From CAVSIS01 sp963814875 (GTDB taxonomy: Bacteria > Acidobacteriota > Thermoanaerobaculia > Thermoanaerobaculales > Sulfomarinibacteraceae): a DNA stretch of 64,000 nt. Each line of letters begins with the position of its first letter. The first letter of the stretch is position 1. The position numbers were made by a program, and so were the translations under genes. Shown here piece after piece: positions 27,632 through 36,036 of this stretch. A model generated the notes under the pieces. It was not told the origin of the DNA. It was given only the letters and a program-made list of their open reading frames with translations, and did no database searches. Location of the stretch: the NCBI GenBank assembly GCA_963814875.1, contig CAWFFJ010000021.1:62001-126000 (forward strand). The letters run 5' to 3'.

Positions 27632-28315
27632 ATGAGGAACTTCCGGCGGGCCTACTACGACTGGTTCTCGAGCTTCTACGACAGGTTCGTCGCCGTTCAC
27701 TCCTCCGACCGCCGGGGCGCGGCCCGTGCCTTCCTGGCCGAACACGTCGCCGTTTCCGAGGGTTCCGCCATCCTGGACATCTGCACCGGCACGGGCTCTC
27801 TCCTGTCCAACCTGCGAGAGAGGACCGGCCCCCGAGGACTGGTGGCGGGGGCGGACTTCTCCCGCGGCATGCTGAACGCGGCCAGGGCAAAGACGAAGAT
27901 GTTCGCCAACATCGTCCTGGTGGAGACCGACGCGGGCGCCCTGCCCTTTGCGGCGTGCAGCTTCGACGCGGTCACCTGCTCGCACGCCTTCTACGAGCTG
28001 AAGGGGGAGACACAGAGGCTTGCGCTGCTCGAGGTACGACGTGTTCTCAAGCCGGACGGCGTGTTCTTCATGATGGAGCACGACGTGCCCTCGAAGCCGG
28101 CCCTGCGGGCGCTCTTCTATCTCCGCTTGCTGTCCATGGGCGCCGGCAGGGCCATCTCGATCCTGAAGCACGAGCAGGAGGTCCTCCGCGCCCACTTCGA
28201 TCACGTCGAGAAGCTCCTCACGCCGACCGGCCACTCCAAGGTCTGGGTTTGCCGTAGGGGAAGGTCCTGCCCTCACTCCCCACCCGCTGCAAGCCATGAC
28301 CGGCCGCAAACCTGA
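27632..28315 (+). CDS. Class I SAM-dependent methyltransferase (UbiE-like)
   Basis: 227 aa. Motif I AILDICTGTGSLL (about residues 47-59), post-I AGADFSRGMLNAAR, motif II SFDAVTCSHAFYEL and motif III LLEVRRVLKPDGVFFMMEHD give a complete Rossmann methyltransferase core. The N-terminal YYDWFSSFYDRF helix is like UbiE/COQ5 and phospholipid methyltransferases. Being next to an acyltransferase it may act on lipids or quinones (inference). It stands as a single gene between the surface protein and PlsC. Confidence 0.8.
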   Translation: MRNFRRAYYDWFSSFYDRFVAVHSSDRRGAARAFLAEHVAVSEGSAILDICTGTGSLLSNLRERTGPRGLVAGADFSRGMLNAARAKTKMFANIVLVETDAGALPFAACSFDAVTCSHAFYELKGETQRLALLEVRRVLKPDGVFFMMEHDVPSKPALRALFYLRLLSMGAGRAISILKHEQEVLRAHFDHVEKLLTPTGHSKVWVCRRGRSCPHSPPAASHDRPQT

Positions 28316-28330
28316 TCGCCTCGAACTCCG

Positions 28331-28380
28331 GGTGACCTCCCGCCCCGACCGTTTTGCCGTCATCGAAGCCGGAGGTCACC
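28331..28380. repeat. 10-bp inverted repeat (possible terminator or hairpin)
   Basis: Arms GGTGACCTCC (28331-28340) and GGAGGTCACC (28371-28380) are perfectly complementary across a 30-nt spacer, between the methyltransferase stop and PlsC. No T-tract follows. Confidence 0.4.
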
Positions 28381-28536
28381 GTGGCCCTGAGATCGGTGAT
28401 CAACTTTGCACTTCCTTCCACGCGACTCGATCCCTGCCGCGGTGCGTCTCGACCGCCTCGTGCCGCCGCGCTACACTCCCGCCGCGGCGCCCGTCGGGGC
28501 ACTTCGCCGTGATCTGTGCAGGGGGAACCAGAACGA

Positions 28537-29298
28537 GTGGCGAGGAAGATCGGAATCCCGTACCGCTTCTACCGGGCGCTCGTGATGCTTCCGGTCATGG
28601 TCGTCATGACGCTGGTGATCGGCTTTCTCACGGTGATCCTCGGGTTCTTTTTCAAGCCGCGCACGGTGAGCCGGCTGTGCGGGGTGTCCTGGGCGCGGCT
28701 CAACGCCTTCCTCACGCCGATGCGGGTCGAGGTCCGGGGCCGCGAGCATGTGGATCCGCAGCAGTCCTACGTGATCGTCAGCAACCACCAGAGCCACTAC
28801 GACGTGTTTGTCCTCTACGGCTGGCTCGACGTCGACTTCAAGTGGGTGATGAAACAGGAGCTGCGTAAGGTGCCGGGCCTCGGGATCGCGTGTGCGAGCC
28901 TCGGCCACATCTACATCAACCGCGCCGATCACGAGAAGGCGATACGCTCCCTCGAGGAGGCGAAACGCAAGATCGTCGACGGGACCTCGGTGCTGTTCTT
29001 CCCCGAGGGCACGCGCAGCCGCGAGGACGTCATGCGGCCGTTCAAGAAGGGTGCCTTTCGCATGGCGGTCGACCTCGGGCTGCCGATCCTGCCGGTGACG
29101 ATCTCCGGCACCCGGGACGTGATGCCGCCGGACACCCTCGACATCCGCCCGGGGAGGGCGGTGATGACCCTCCATCCGCCGATTCCGGTCGATCCGAGCG
29201 CGCCTGGAGAGGCCGAACGGCTGAGCGCTCTGGCGCGCGAGGTCATCGCGTCCGCACTGCCGGAGGCGAGCCCCCGAAAAGCCTCGAACATTGAGTGA
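28537..29298 (+). CDS. plsC: 1-acyl-sn-glycerol-3-phosphate acyltransferase (PlsC family)
   Basis: 253 aa. One N-terminal membrane segment (FYRALVMLPVMVVMTLVIGFL) and the HX4D motif NHQSHYD, then the FPEGTRS substrate-binding block. Predicted to acylate lysophosphatidic acid at sn-2 in phospholipid synthesis at the inner membrane. GTG at 28537 is chosen because GGGGGAA lies about 9 nt upstream; GTG at 28516 would add seven residues but precedes that RBS. Transcribed alone, upstream of a separate promoter for citrate synthase. Confidence 0.88.
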   Translation: MARKIGIPYRFYRALVMLPVMVVMTLVIGFLTVILGFFFKPRTVSRLCGVSWARLNAFLTPMRVEVRGREHVDPQQSYVIVSNHQSHYDVFVLYGWLDVDFKWVMKQELRKVPGLGIACASLGHIYINRADHEKAIRSLEEAKRKIVDGTSVLFFPEGTRSREDVMRPFKKGAFRMAVDLGLPILPVTISGTRDVMPPDTLDIRPGRAVMTLHPPIPVDPSAPGEAERLSALAREVIASALPEASPRKASNIE

Positions 29299-29307
29299 CC
29301 GAGGCGC

Positions 29308-29336
29308 TTGTATCTCTTCTTCACAAGCGGTATAAT
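29308..29336 (+). promoter_or_regulatory. Sigma70-like promoter of the citrate synthase gene
   Basis: TTGTAT (29308-29313), 17-nt spacer, TATAAT (29331-29336). This is the best consensus -10 in the window. It starts 10 nt after the plsC stop, leaving a leader of about 115 nt before the ATG at 29457. Confidence 0.65.
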
Positions 29337-29456
29337 CCTCGCCGTGCAAACCTGCACGGTCACGTCGTTCCAACGATCATCAAGCAGGCGGACGGGGATA
29401 CTGCCCATCGCAGGCGGACATCACCCGTTTCGACCGCAGGACTCAAGGAGGCGAGA

Positions 29457-30761
29457 ATGATGAGCTTGAAGGCGGCCCTGGCGAAGAAGATCGACGAGCA
29501 TCGGCCCCGTACGACCAAGCTGCTCAAGGAGCACGGCGACGTCAAGTTGGGCGAGGTCACCATCGCACAGGCGATCGGCGGCGCCCGCGGCGTGCGTTGC
29601 CTGGTCACGGACGTGTCGTACCTCGACCCGTTCGAGGGGATCCGCTTCCGCGGCAAGACCATCCCCGAGACCTTCGAGGCCCTGCCAAAGGTCCCTGGCA
29701 GAGAGTACCCGTTCGTCGAGGGTTTCTTCTACTTCCTGATGACTGGCGACGTTCCGACGATGGAGCAGACCCTCGAGGTCGCCGCCGAGTTCAAGAAGCG
29801 GCGTGAGCTGCCGCAGTACGTGATCGACGTCCTGCGCGCGATGCCGCGCGACACCCATCCGATGACCATGTTCTCGGCCGGCATCCTCGCCATGCAGCGC
29901 GAGTCGAAGTTCGTCAAGCGCTACAACGAGGGCATGAACAAGATGGAGTACTGGGAGCCGATGTTCGAGGACGTTCTCGACCTGCTGCCCAAGCTCCCGA
30001 CGCTGGCCGCGTACATCTACCGCATGAAGTACAAGGCCGACGTCCACATCCCGGGCGACCCCAAGCTCGACATGGGTGGCAACTTCGCGCACATGATGGG
30101 CATCCCGGAGCCCTACGACGACGTCGCTCGGATGTACTTCATCCTCCACTCCGACCACGAGTCGGGCAACGTCTCTGCCCACACCACCCACCTGGTGGCG
30201 TCGGCGCTGTCGGATGCGTACTACTCGCTGTCCGCAGGAATCAACGGCCTCGCGGGTCCGCTCCACGGCCTCGCCAACCAGGAGGTCCTGAGCTGGACCA
30301 TGAAGTTCATGGACTCCCTCGGCGGCCAGGAACCCACAGAGGAAGTCATCAAGAAGGCGCTGTGGGACACCCTGAACTGCGGCCAGGTGATCCCGGGCTA
30401 CGGCCACGCGGTGCTGCGCAAGACCGACCCGCGCTACGCCTCGCAGCGCGAGTTCTGCCTCAAGAACCTGCCCGACTACCCGCTGTTCAAGGTCATCTCG
30501 ATGATCTACAAGGTCGCGCCGGGCGTGCTCCAGGAGCAGGGCAAGGCCAAGAACCCGTGGCCGAACGTCGACGCGCAGTCCGGCGTCATCCAGTGGTACT
30601 ACGGCCTCACCGAGTGGGACTTCTACACCGTCCTGTTCGGCATCGGCCGCGCCATCGGCGTGCTCACGAACATCGTCTGGGACCGCGCCCTCGGCTACCC
30701 GCTCGAGCGGCCGAAGTCCCTGACCACGGCGATGCTCGAGGAAGCCGCCGCCAAGAAGTAG
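29457..30761 (+). CDS. gltA: Citrate synthase, eukaryotic/mitochondrial type
   Basis: 434 aa. Catalyses oxaloacetate plus acetyl-CoA to citrate, entry to the TCA cycle. Catalytic residues are in place: H270 in GPLHGLANQ, H317 in GYGHAVLRKTDPRY and the Asp of NVDAQSG. LHSDHESGNVSAHTTHLV and the overall layout resemble the mitochondrial-type enzyme rather than the usual hexameric bacterial GltA; no N-terminal targeting-like extension is kept. ATG at 29457 has AAGGAGG 5 nt upstream. The frame stays open upstream to 29295, but that would run across the promoter. Confidence 0.93.
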   Translation: MMSLKAALAKKIDEHRPRTTKLLKEHGDVKLGEVTIAQAIGGARGVRCLVTDVSYLDPFEGIRFRGKTIPETFEALPKVPGREYPFVEGFFYFLMTGDVPTMEQTLEVAAEFKKRRELPQYVIDVLRAMPRDTHPMTMFSAGILAMQRESKFVKRYNEGMNKMEYWEPMFEDVLDLLPKLPTLAAYIYRMKYKADVHIPGDPKLDMGGNFAHMMGIPEPYDDVARMYFILHSDHESGNVSAHTTHLVASALSDAYYSLSAGINGLAGPLHGLANQEVLSWTMKFMDSLGGQEPTEEVIKKALWDTLNCGQVIPGYGHAVLRKTDPRYASQREFCLKNLPDYPLFKVISMIYKVAPGVLQEQGKAKNPWPNVDAQSGVIQWYYGLTEWDFYTVLFGIGRAIGVLTNIVWDRALGYPLERPKSLTTAMLEEAAAKK

Positions 30762-30792
30762 CGGACCGCAGGGAAGGGAAGAGGTATCTCTC

Positions 30793-30821
30793 AAGGGGCG
30801 CCCTACCGGGCGCCTCTTTTT
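30793..30821 (+). terminator. Intrinsic terminator of citrate synthase
   Basis: Stem of up to 11 bp, AAGGGGCGCCC / GGGCGCCTCTT, with loop TACC and a run of T to 30821. It starts 31 nt after the stop at 30761. Confidence 0.88.
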
Positions 30822-30866
30822 CGTGTGCGGGCTAGCCGGAACGGCGAGACCCGCACACGACCCCCA

Positions 30867-30885
30867 CGATGCGCGAAGCGCATCG
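30867..30885 (+). repeat. Mini-hairpin family copy 3
   Basis: CGATGCGC-GAA-GCGCATCG: perfect 8-bp arms, 3-nt loop, between the citrate synthase terminator and the 22-bp inverted repeat. Confidence 0.75.
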
Positions 30886-30887
30886 AA

Positions 30888-30966
30888 AGCATCCTGCAGG
30901 GTAGAGGCCGCGAATGCCGCCGCGATATGGGCGAGGATCTTCCCGGCCTCTACCCTGCAGGATGCT
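30888..30966. repeat. 22-bp perfect inverted repeat overlapping the HTH gene stop
   Basis: Arms 30888-30909 (AGCATCCTGCAGGGTAGAGG..) and 30945-30966 are perfect reverse complements separated by 35 nt. The right arm overlaps the TAG stop (30965-30967) of the minus-strand HTH gene. It could serve as that gene's terminator, although no T-tract is seen, or be a mobile palindromic element. Confidence 0.75.
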
Positions 30967-31486
30967 ACGGGAGGTGCTTGAGGTAGGCCGCCGCGAGGTT
31001 CTCCGCCTCGGCGAGGCCGAGCGTCCGGGCGACCTGGAGAACGAAGCCGCGCACGTAGACCGGCGCCGGCGTCTGGTCGAAACTGTCGTTCTCCAGTTGA
31101 GTGAGCAGGCTGGGACGGATCTTGGTCTCGGCCGCGACGGCCTCCAGTGAGAGCCCGCGGCGGATTCGCTGGTAGCGAAGGTAGGCCCCCGGATGCTCCT
31201 CCGGGTCGGGTGCGGCGGCATCGGCCTCGGGCTCGAGCTCGAGCGGGGCGCAAGCGTCCGACGCAACCCGGGTCTGGGAGGTCGAGATCCGCTTCCACGC
31301 GTCCTCGAGCCGTGCAAGGAGGGCGGTTCGCTCGTCGTCCTCGAGGAGCATGTACGACGCCAGCGCCTCCTCGGCATAGAGGGCGCGCCGGCGGCGGTAG
31401 GCCGAGGCCACCTGGTCGATGGAGGTCCCGGGCGGCACGCCCAGGATCTCCCAATCCTCGGGCCGCGGCTCACGGTCAGCCATCAT
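30965..31486 (-). CDS. HTH protein with J-domain-like N-terminus (RodZ-type HTH)
   Basis: 173 aa. Residues about 8-70 (DWEILGVPPGTSIDQVASAYRRRRALYAEEALASY) resemble a DnaJ-like helical fold but lack the HPD tripeptide needed to stimulate Hsp70. Residues about 98-165 are a RodZ/HTH_25-type helix-turn-helix (GAYLRYQRIRRGLSLEAVAAETKIRPSLLTQLEN..., PVYVRGFVLQVARTLGL). No TM follows, unlike RodZ. ATG at 31486 (or 31483) overlaps the MinD/FlhG-like gene by 11 nt. Probably acts with that ATPase, perhaps linking it to a cell-pole or surface structure (inference). Confidence 0.7.
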   Translation of the reverse strand: MMADREPRPEDWEILGVPPGTSIDQVASAYRRRRALYAEEALASYMLLEDDERTALLARLEDAWKRISTSQTRVASDACAPLELEPEADAAAPDPEEHPGAYLRYQRIRRGLSLEAVAAETKIRPSLLTQLENDSFDQTPAPVYVRGFVLQVARTLGLAEAENLAAAYLKHLP

Positions 31487-32402
31487 CGACCATCCAGTCG
31501 TTGTCGACCCGCGACGCGAGCTCGTGGATGCTGCGGGCGAAAGGCGACCCGGGATAGAGCTCGACCGCAGGACGCCGAGCGAGCACGGATCGCCGCACGC
31601 GTTCGTCCTCCTCGAGCAGGCCACCGAGGCGGATGTCGCCGCCGAAGTAGTCTCGGCATGCGAGCTCCAGATCCTCGCCGAGCCGTCGCTGCTCGACGTC
31701 CTCGACCCGGTTGAGCAACAGGATCGGAGTGAAGGCCCAGGCTGCCGCCGCGAGGCGAAGCCCGAGCTCCGGGTCGAGCTCGGTGACGTGGCGGACGAGC
31801 TCGCGGGGTGATCGGACCTGATCTCCAGGGATCGCCGCCTGTACGGTCGTGGTCACCGCGTGCAGGCGTCGCCCGTGCGGCGAGCGCCGGAGCATACGGA
31901 AGAACGCGGCCTTGAGGAAGTGGTAGGCATTCTCGATCGCCGTCGGCTCAGGGGTCAGGACGACCAGTCGATTGCGCGCGGGGACGAAGAAGTCGAGCAC
32001 GTTGAACGAGGTCCCGGCGCCGAGATCGAGAAGTACGTGGTCCGCCGGCAACTCCGCAATTGCGCGCAGCAGGCGCTGCTTCTTGGCGTAGTGTAGGTTG
32101 GCCACATCGAGCCTGGCGCGGGCCCCGCTGACCAGCGAGAGGTTCGGCACGCCGGTCGGGATCGCGATCTCCTCAAGGCTGTCGACCCGGCGGTCGAGGA
32201 AGTCAGCCAGCGTTCGCGAGGGGTTCCTGACGCCGAAGAAGGTGTGAAGGTTGGCGCCACCGAAATCGGCGTCGACGAGAGCCACTGTGCGACCCAGGTG
32301 GGCGAGGGCGACGCCAAGGTTGGCGGTCAAGACCGACTTGCCAACTCCTCCCTTTCCCGCACCCAACGCCCATAGCCTGGGACTGTCCCCAGAGGTGACC
32401 AT
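31476..32402 (-). CDS. MinD/ParA-family ATPase (FlhG-like)
   Basis: 308 aa. Deviant Walker A GAGKGGVGKSVLTANLG with the signature Lys near the N-terminus, ALVDADFGGANLHTFFG (Walker A'), and HVLLDLGAGTSFNVLDFF (Walker B region); LVVLTPEPTAIENAYHFLKA is as in FlhG/MinD. Such ATPases dimerise on ATP and position polar organelles or septa. No obvious C-terminal amphipathic membrane helix. ATG at 32402 follows GGAGAGG; the longer frame to 32531 lacks support. Transcribed together with the HTH/J-like gene. Confidence 0.85.
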   Translation of the reverse strand: MVTSGDSPRLWALGAGKGGVGKSVLTANLGVALAHLGRTVALVDADFGGANLHTFFGVRNPSRTLADFLDRRVDSLEEIAIPTGVPNLSLVSGARARLDVANLHYAKKQRLLRAIAELPADHVLLDLGAGTSFNVLDFFVPARNRLVVLTPEPTAIENAYHFLKAAFFRMLRRSPHGRRLHAVTTTVQAAIPGDQVRSPRELVRHVTELDPELGLRLAAAAWAFTPILLLNRVEDVEQRRLGEDLELACRDYFGGDIRLGGLLEEDERVRRSVLARRPAVELYPGSPFARSIHELASRVDNDWMVDDG

Positions 32403-32844
32403 CGCCTCTCCACTCGTCCGCGGCCGCCAGTGGCGAAAGCTGATTACACTGTAACGATCTCTCAGATCCAGCCACGGGCTTTGCTCGAAGTTGCCTGGGC
32501 CGCGTTGGCGGTCATGGTAGCACCTCGCCACGAGCGGGTTGTGTCTGTGAACCCGGAGTCGTGTGTGAACCTCGGAGCCGAAGCCACGTACCTCTCAGAG
32601 TTGCTCAGCCAGGGGTCATCATCGTGTCAAGCCACAAGGGAGATCAAAGCGCAGCGCGGTGCGCCGGTTGGCGACAAGCGGACCGCAGTAGGTGTGTGAC
32701 GCTGGCGTGCTGCGCGGCACATCTGGAACAGGACAGCGCTGCCGGTGAAGTACACTTTGAGAAGGGCGATCCCAGTATGGTCAGACAGGCTGAGGGGGAT
32801 TGAGTCGACCGCGGTGTCGGAGGTCGCTCGAACCGGAGGAGCTG
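32403..32844. other. 442-nt divergent intergenic region
   Basis: Between the MinD-like gene (minus) and the GWxTD-VWA gene (plus). A near-palindrome TTACACTGTAA at 32444-32454 lies about 40 nt before the MinD-like start and contains TGTAAT on the minus strand, so it could be an operator or -10. Nothing else convincing was seen. Confidence 0.45.
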
Positions 32845-35484
32845 ATGGGTCGGACCGAAGGACGTGGTGAGGTCGCGCGGCTCGGGCGCGGATTCCGCGC
32901 TCTCTCGATCGGCGTGACGGCTGCGCTGCTGGTAGCGAGCGGTGCTCTGTGGGCCGCCGCCGGCTCGAAGGCGGCCAAGCCCGCGGCGACCAGGGACACG
33001 AGCCAAGAACCGACCTCCCACTCAGTCAAGGACCTTCCGGAGCACTGGCGGGTGTGGCTCGAGGAGGAGGTCTATCCGCTGATCACCGACGAGCAGCGGC
33101 GCGCCTTTCTCAGCCTCGAGACGGAAGCCCAGCGACAAGCGTTTGCCGATCGGCTGTGGGTCATCTGGGGCAAGCACTCCGGCCTTGGTTCGCAGTTCCA
33201 ATACGCCTACCAGCAGCGCTTGGACTTCGCACGCGCCGAGTTTGGCAACACCCTCGAGGACCGCGCCCGGGTGCTGCTGATCCACGGGCCGCCGGACGGT
33301 CGTATACCGGTCAAGTGCACCGACATCTTCAATCCGCTCGAGTTTTGGGTCTACGGCTACCTTCCCGGCCTGGGAGAGAACATCACCGTACTGTTCTACC
33401 AGCAGGGCGGGCTTGGAACCTACCGGATGTGGAGCCCGTTCGAGACCCTCCAGGTCCTGTACACATTCGAAGGCTGGCGCCTGTCGCAGATTCCCGTCTT
33501 CTCGTCCTTCGACCGGCCGGAGTACCGCTGCATCGACGGCGACAAGATCCTGCGCCTTCTCGGCATGGCCCAGGCGGCGGCACGCGATCCCAAGCTGCTC
33601 GCGTCAATGAGCCGAATGATCATTCGCGGCGAAGGCGGCAGTGAAGGCTCCTCGAAGCGCTTCATGGAGTTCTCCGCACTGGTCTCCGACAAGGCCGAGC
33701 CGCTCGCCTTCACCGTCGACGAGCGACCGCGTGAGCTGCGAGGTGGAATGGTCCAGATGGGCTTCTCGCTCCACGTCGACGGAGCGGGCCTCGGACGGAC
33801 GAACATCGGCGATATCGGCGTGGTGCAGCTCGACGTGGTCGGTGAGATCGCAGACCACGCTTCGATGGTGGACAGGTTCCGGTACCTGTTCACCGTGCCC
33901 GCCGCTGATGCCCCGCTGGCCTTCGTGTTCGAGCGGTACATCCGCCCGGGGGACTACACCCTGCGGATCAAGGTCGAGGACACCCACTCCGACAAGGCCA
34001 GCGTCTCCGAGCAGCCGTTCACGGCGCGCCCCCCGACGCCGGAGGAGCTCGCTGCGGCAATCGGCGGGACGAGCCCGGACGAGGAGGTACCGGAGGTGCC
34101 GAATGGGGCCGAGCCGGAGGCGACGCCGGAGATCCCGAGTGGTCCGATCCGGACCTTGGTCGGACCAAGCGGGGAGGGCGTCACAGGGCTGCAGCGCTTC
34201 GAGGCGCTGGTCGGTCCCGAGGTCGCCCGAGTGACCTTTCTGGTTGGCGAACGCACGATCCTGACCAAGAACCGCGCCCCCTTCGACGTCGACCTCGACC
34301 TCGGTCCGCTGCCCCGCCTGACCACGGTGACCGCGGTCGCCTACAGCCGTGACGGTCAGGAGATCGACCGGCGGGGGGTCACGCTCAACGTCGGTCGCGA
34401 GCGCTTTTTCGTGCGACTGCAGCCGATCGCCGCGGCCGCGACCGACGGTGACCGCGTGCACGTCGAAACCGAGGTCAACATTCCCGGCGAGCGCACGCTG
34501 GAGCGATTGGACCTGTTCTGGAACGACCAGCTCCTGACCAGCCTCACGTCGCCGCCGTACGAAGCCTGGGTCACGATCCGCGGATCGGAGCGCTACGGCT
34601 ACCTGAGGGCGCTCGCGGTGCTCGACGACGGCAGTCAGGCGGAGGACCTCGAGTTCGTCAATGCGGCCCAGTTCGGCAGCGTCGTCGAGGTGACCTCCGT
34701 CGAGCTGCCGGTGATGGCGCTGGACCGAGGCGGCCGTCCGGTGGAGGACCTGGCCCGCGACGACTTCCAGGTTTACGAGGACGGCGTGCTGCAGGAGCTG
34801 ACCCACTTCGCTCTGAACCGCGATCTCCCGGTCCGGCTCGGAATCGTCATCGACACGTCGGGCTCGATGGAGGAAACCCTGCCCGAGGCCCAGCGTGTGG
34901 TGGTGGGCTTCCTGCGGAAGCTGCTGCGGCCGCGGGACCGGGCTTTCATCGAGATCTTCTCCGATCGGCCCGAGATCATCGCGCCCTTCACCGCGAATTT
35001 CGGGACCCTCGAGAATGCACTGCTCGCGCTCTACCCGGATCGCAGCACGTCCTTCTACGACTCCATGATCCTGAGCCTGTTCCAGTTCTCAGGGGTCAGG
35101 GGACGCAAGGCCATGGTCGTGTTGACTGACGGCGCCGACACCTCGTCCAAACACACCATCGACGAGGTGCTCGACTACGCCCAGAGAGCCGGCGTCACGG
35201 TCTACGTGATCGGCGTCGACCTGCCCGCGAGCGCCGTCCTGACGCGGTGGCAGCTGAACAAGATCGCGAAGGTCACCGGCGGGCGGTCGTTCTTCCTGCC
35301 CCGCGACGCCGAGCTTGAGAAGGTCTACAACACCATCGACACCGAGCTGCGCACCCAGTACCTGCTCACCTTTACGTCGAGCTCGGAGAAGCCCAAGAAC
35401 CAGCTTCGGGAGATCGAGGTCAAGGTCGACCGGCCGGGGGCGCACGTGAGGACGATCTCCGGCTACTACCCGGGTGGGTTCTGA
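32845..35484 (+). CDS. Secreted GWxTD-domain / VWFA-related (acidobacterial-type) protein
   Basis: 879 aa. Signal anchor at about residues 20-42, then a GWxTD-like domain (LPEHWRVWLEEEVYPLITDEQRRAFLSLETEAQRQAFADRLW). Beta-sandwich stretches follow, then a C-terminal VWA domain preceded by PVEDLARDDFQVYEDGVLQELTHFA. The metal-ion site DTSGSM begins at D670, with the Thr/Asp of VVLTDGADTS completing a MIDAS-like site. VWFA-related domains with the DF.VYEDG leader are characteristic of Acidobacteriota. ATG at 32845 is chosen for GGAGGA 4 nt upstream. Envelope or secreted role; ligand unknown. Confidence 0.82.
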   Translation: MGRTEGRGEVARLGRGFRALSIGVTAALLVASGALWAAAGSKAAKPAATRDTSQEPTSHSVKDLPEHWRVWLEEEVYPLITDEQRRAFLSLETEAQRQAFADRLWVIWGKHSGLGSQFQYAYQQRLDFARAEFGNTLEDRARVLLIHGPPDGRIPVKCTDIFNPLEFWVYGYLPGLGENITVLFYQQGGLGTYRMWSPFETLQVLYTFEGWRLSQIPVFSSFDRPEYRCIDGDKILRLLGMAQAAARDPKLLASMSRMIIRGEGGSEGSSKRFMEFSALVSDKAEPLAFTVDERPRELRGGMVQMGFSLHVDGAGLGRTNIGDIGVVQLDVVGEIADHASMVDRFRYLFTVPAADAPLAFVFERYIRPGDYTLRIKVEDTHSDKASVSEQPFTARPPTPEELAAAIGGTSPDEEVPEVPNGAEPEATPEIPSGPIRTLVGPSGEGVTGLQRFEALVGPEVARVTFLVGERTILTKNRAPFDVDLDLGPLPRLTTVTAVAYSRDGQEIDRRGVTLNVGRERFFVRLQPIAAAATDGDRVHVETEVNIPGERTLERLDLFWNDQLLTSLTSPPYEAWVTIRGSERYGYLRALAVLDDGSQAEDLEFVNAAQFGSVVEVTSVELPVMALDRGGRPVEDLARDDFQVYEDGVLQELTHFALNRDLPVRLGIVIDTSGSMEETLPEAQRVVVGFLRKLLRPRDRAFIEIFSDRPEIIAPFTANFGTLENALLALYPDRSTSFYDSMILSLFQFSGVRGRKAMVVLTDGADTSSKHTIDEVLDYAQRAGVTVYVIGVDLPASAVLTRWQLNKIAKVTGGRSFFLPRDAELEKVYNTIDTELRTQYLLTFTSSSEKPKNQLREIEVKVDRPGAHVRTISGYYPGGF

Positions 35485-35610
35485 GGGCCGGGTGCGCGTC
35501 GCTGTGCCAGACCGGAACCCGTCCCATCGACAGAGCTTTCGACGGATCGCATCTTGTCGTGGCACGGCCACGCTCCTACCATGGTCGAAGCCCCACGGAG
35601 GAACACGCCT

Positions 35611-36036
35611 GTGAGACCCTTTCAGCGCTCGTTTGGCCGCCTGCTCGGCGGAGCGGTCCTGCTCCTCGCGACGGCCTGCTCGTCCTCGGGCTCGGTTCAC
35701 CACCGGGTCTCGAGCCAGCTCGACCTCGGAATCGACGCCGCACGGCGGGGCTACTGGCAGGAGGCGCTGCTGCGGTTCGAGAACGCGAACGCGCTGGACC
35801 CCCGCAACCCTCATGTGCTCAACAACCTGGCTGTAGCCTATGAGGCCGTCGGTCGCTACGACGCCGCCCGCGCGACCTATGAGGCCGGGCTCGCCCTGGC
35901 TCCAGGTGATCGCAATCTGACGCGGAACTATACTCTTTTCAAAGACTTCGCAGCAAGTAACCTGAAGCGGCCCAAGCCGGATGCGGGTGCCGGTGAAGCG
36001 AAGGAGGGGGCAACGGATGCGAAGCAAGACAGCTAG
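35611..36036 (+). CDS. TPR lipoprotein
   Basis: 141 aa. GTG at 35611 (GGAGGAA 7 nt upstream) gives VRPFQRSFGRLLGGAVLLLATAC, a signal peptide ending in a lipobox. Two TPR-like helices follow (GIDAARRGYWQEALLRFENANALDPRNP, VLNNLAVAYEAVGRYDAARATYEAGLALAP). The last 20 nt overlap the next gene. Likely an outer-membrane-anchored scaffold acting with the downstream envelope proteins (inference). The frame stays open upstream to 35554, but those codons would spoil the signal sequence. Confidence 0.78.
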   Translation: MRPFQRSFGRLLGGAVLLLATACSSSGSVHHRVSSQLDLGIDAARRGYWQEALLRFENANALDPRNPHVLNNLAVAYEAVGRYDAARATYEAGLALAPGDRNLTRNYTLFKDFAASNLKRPKPDAGAGEAKEGATDAKQDS

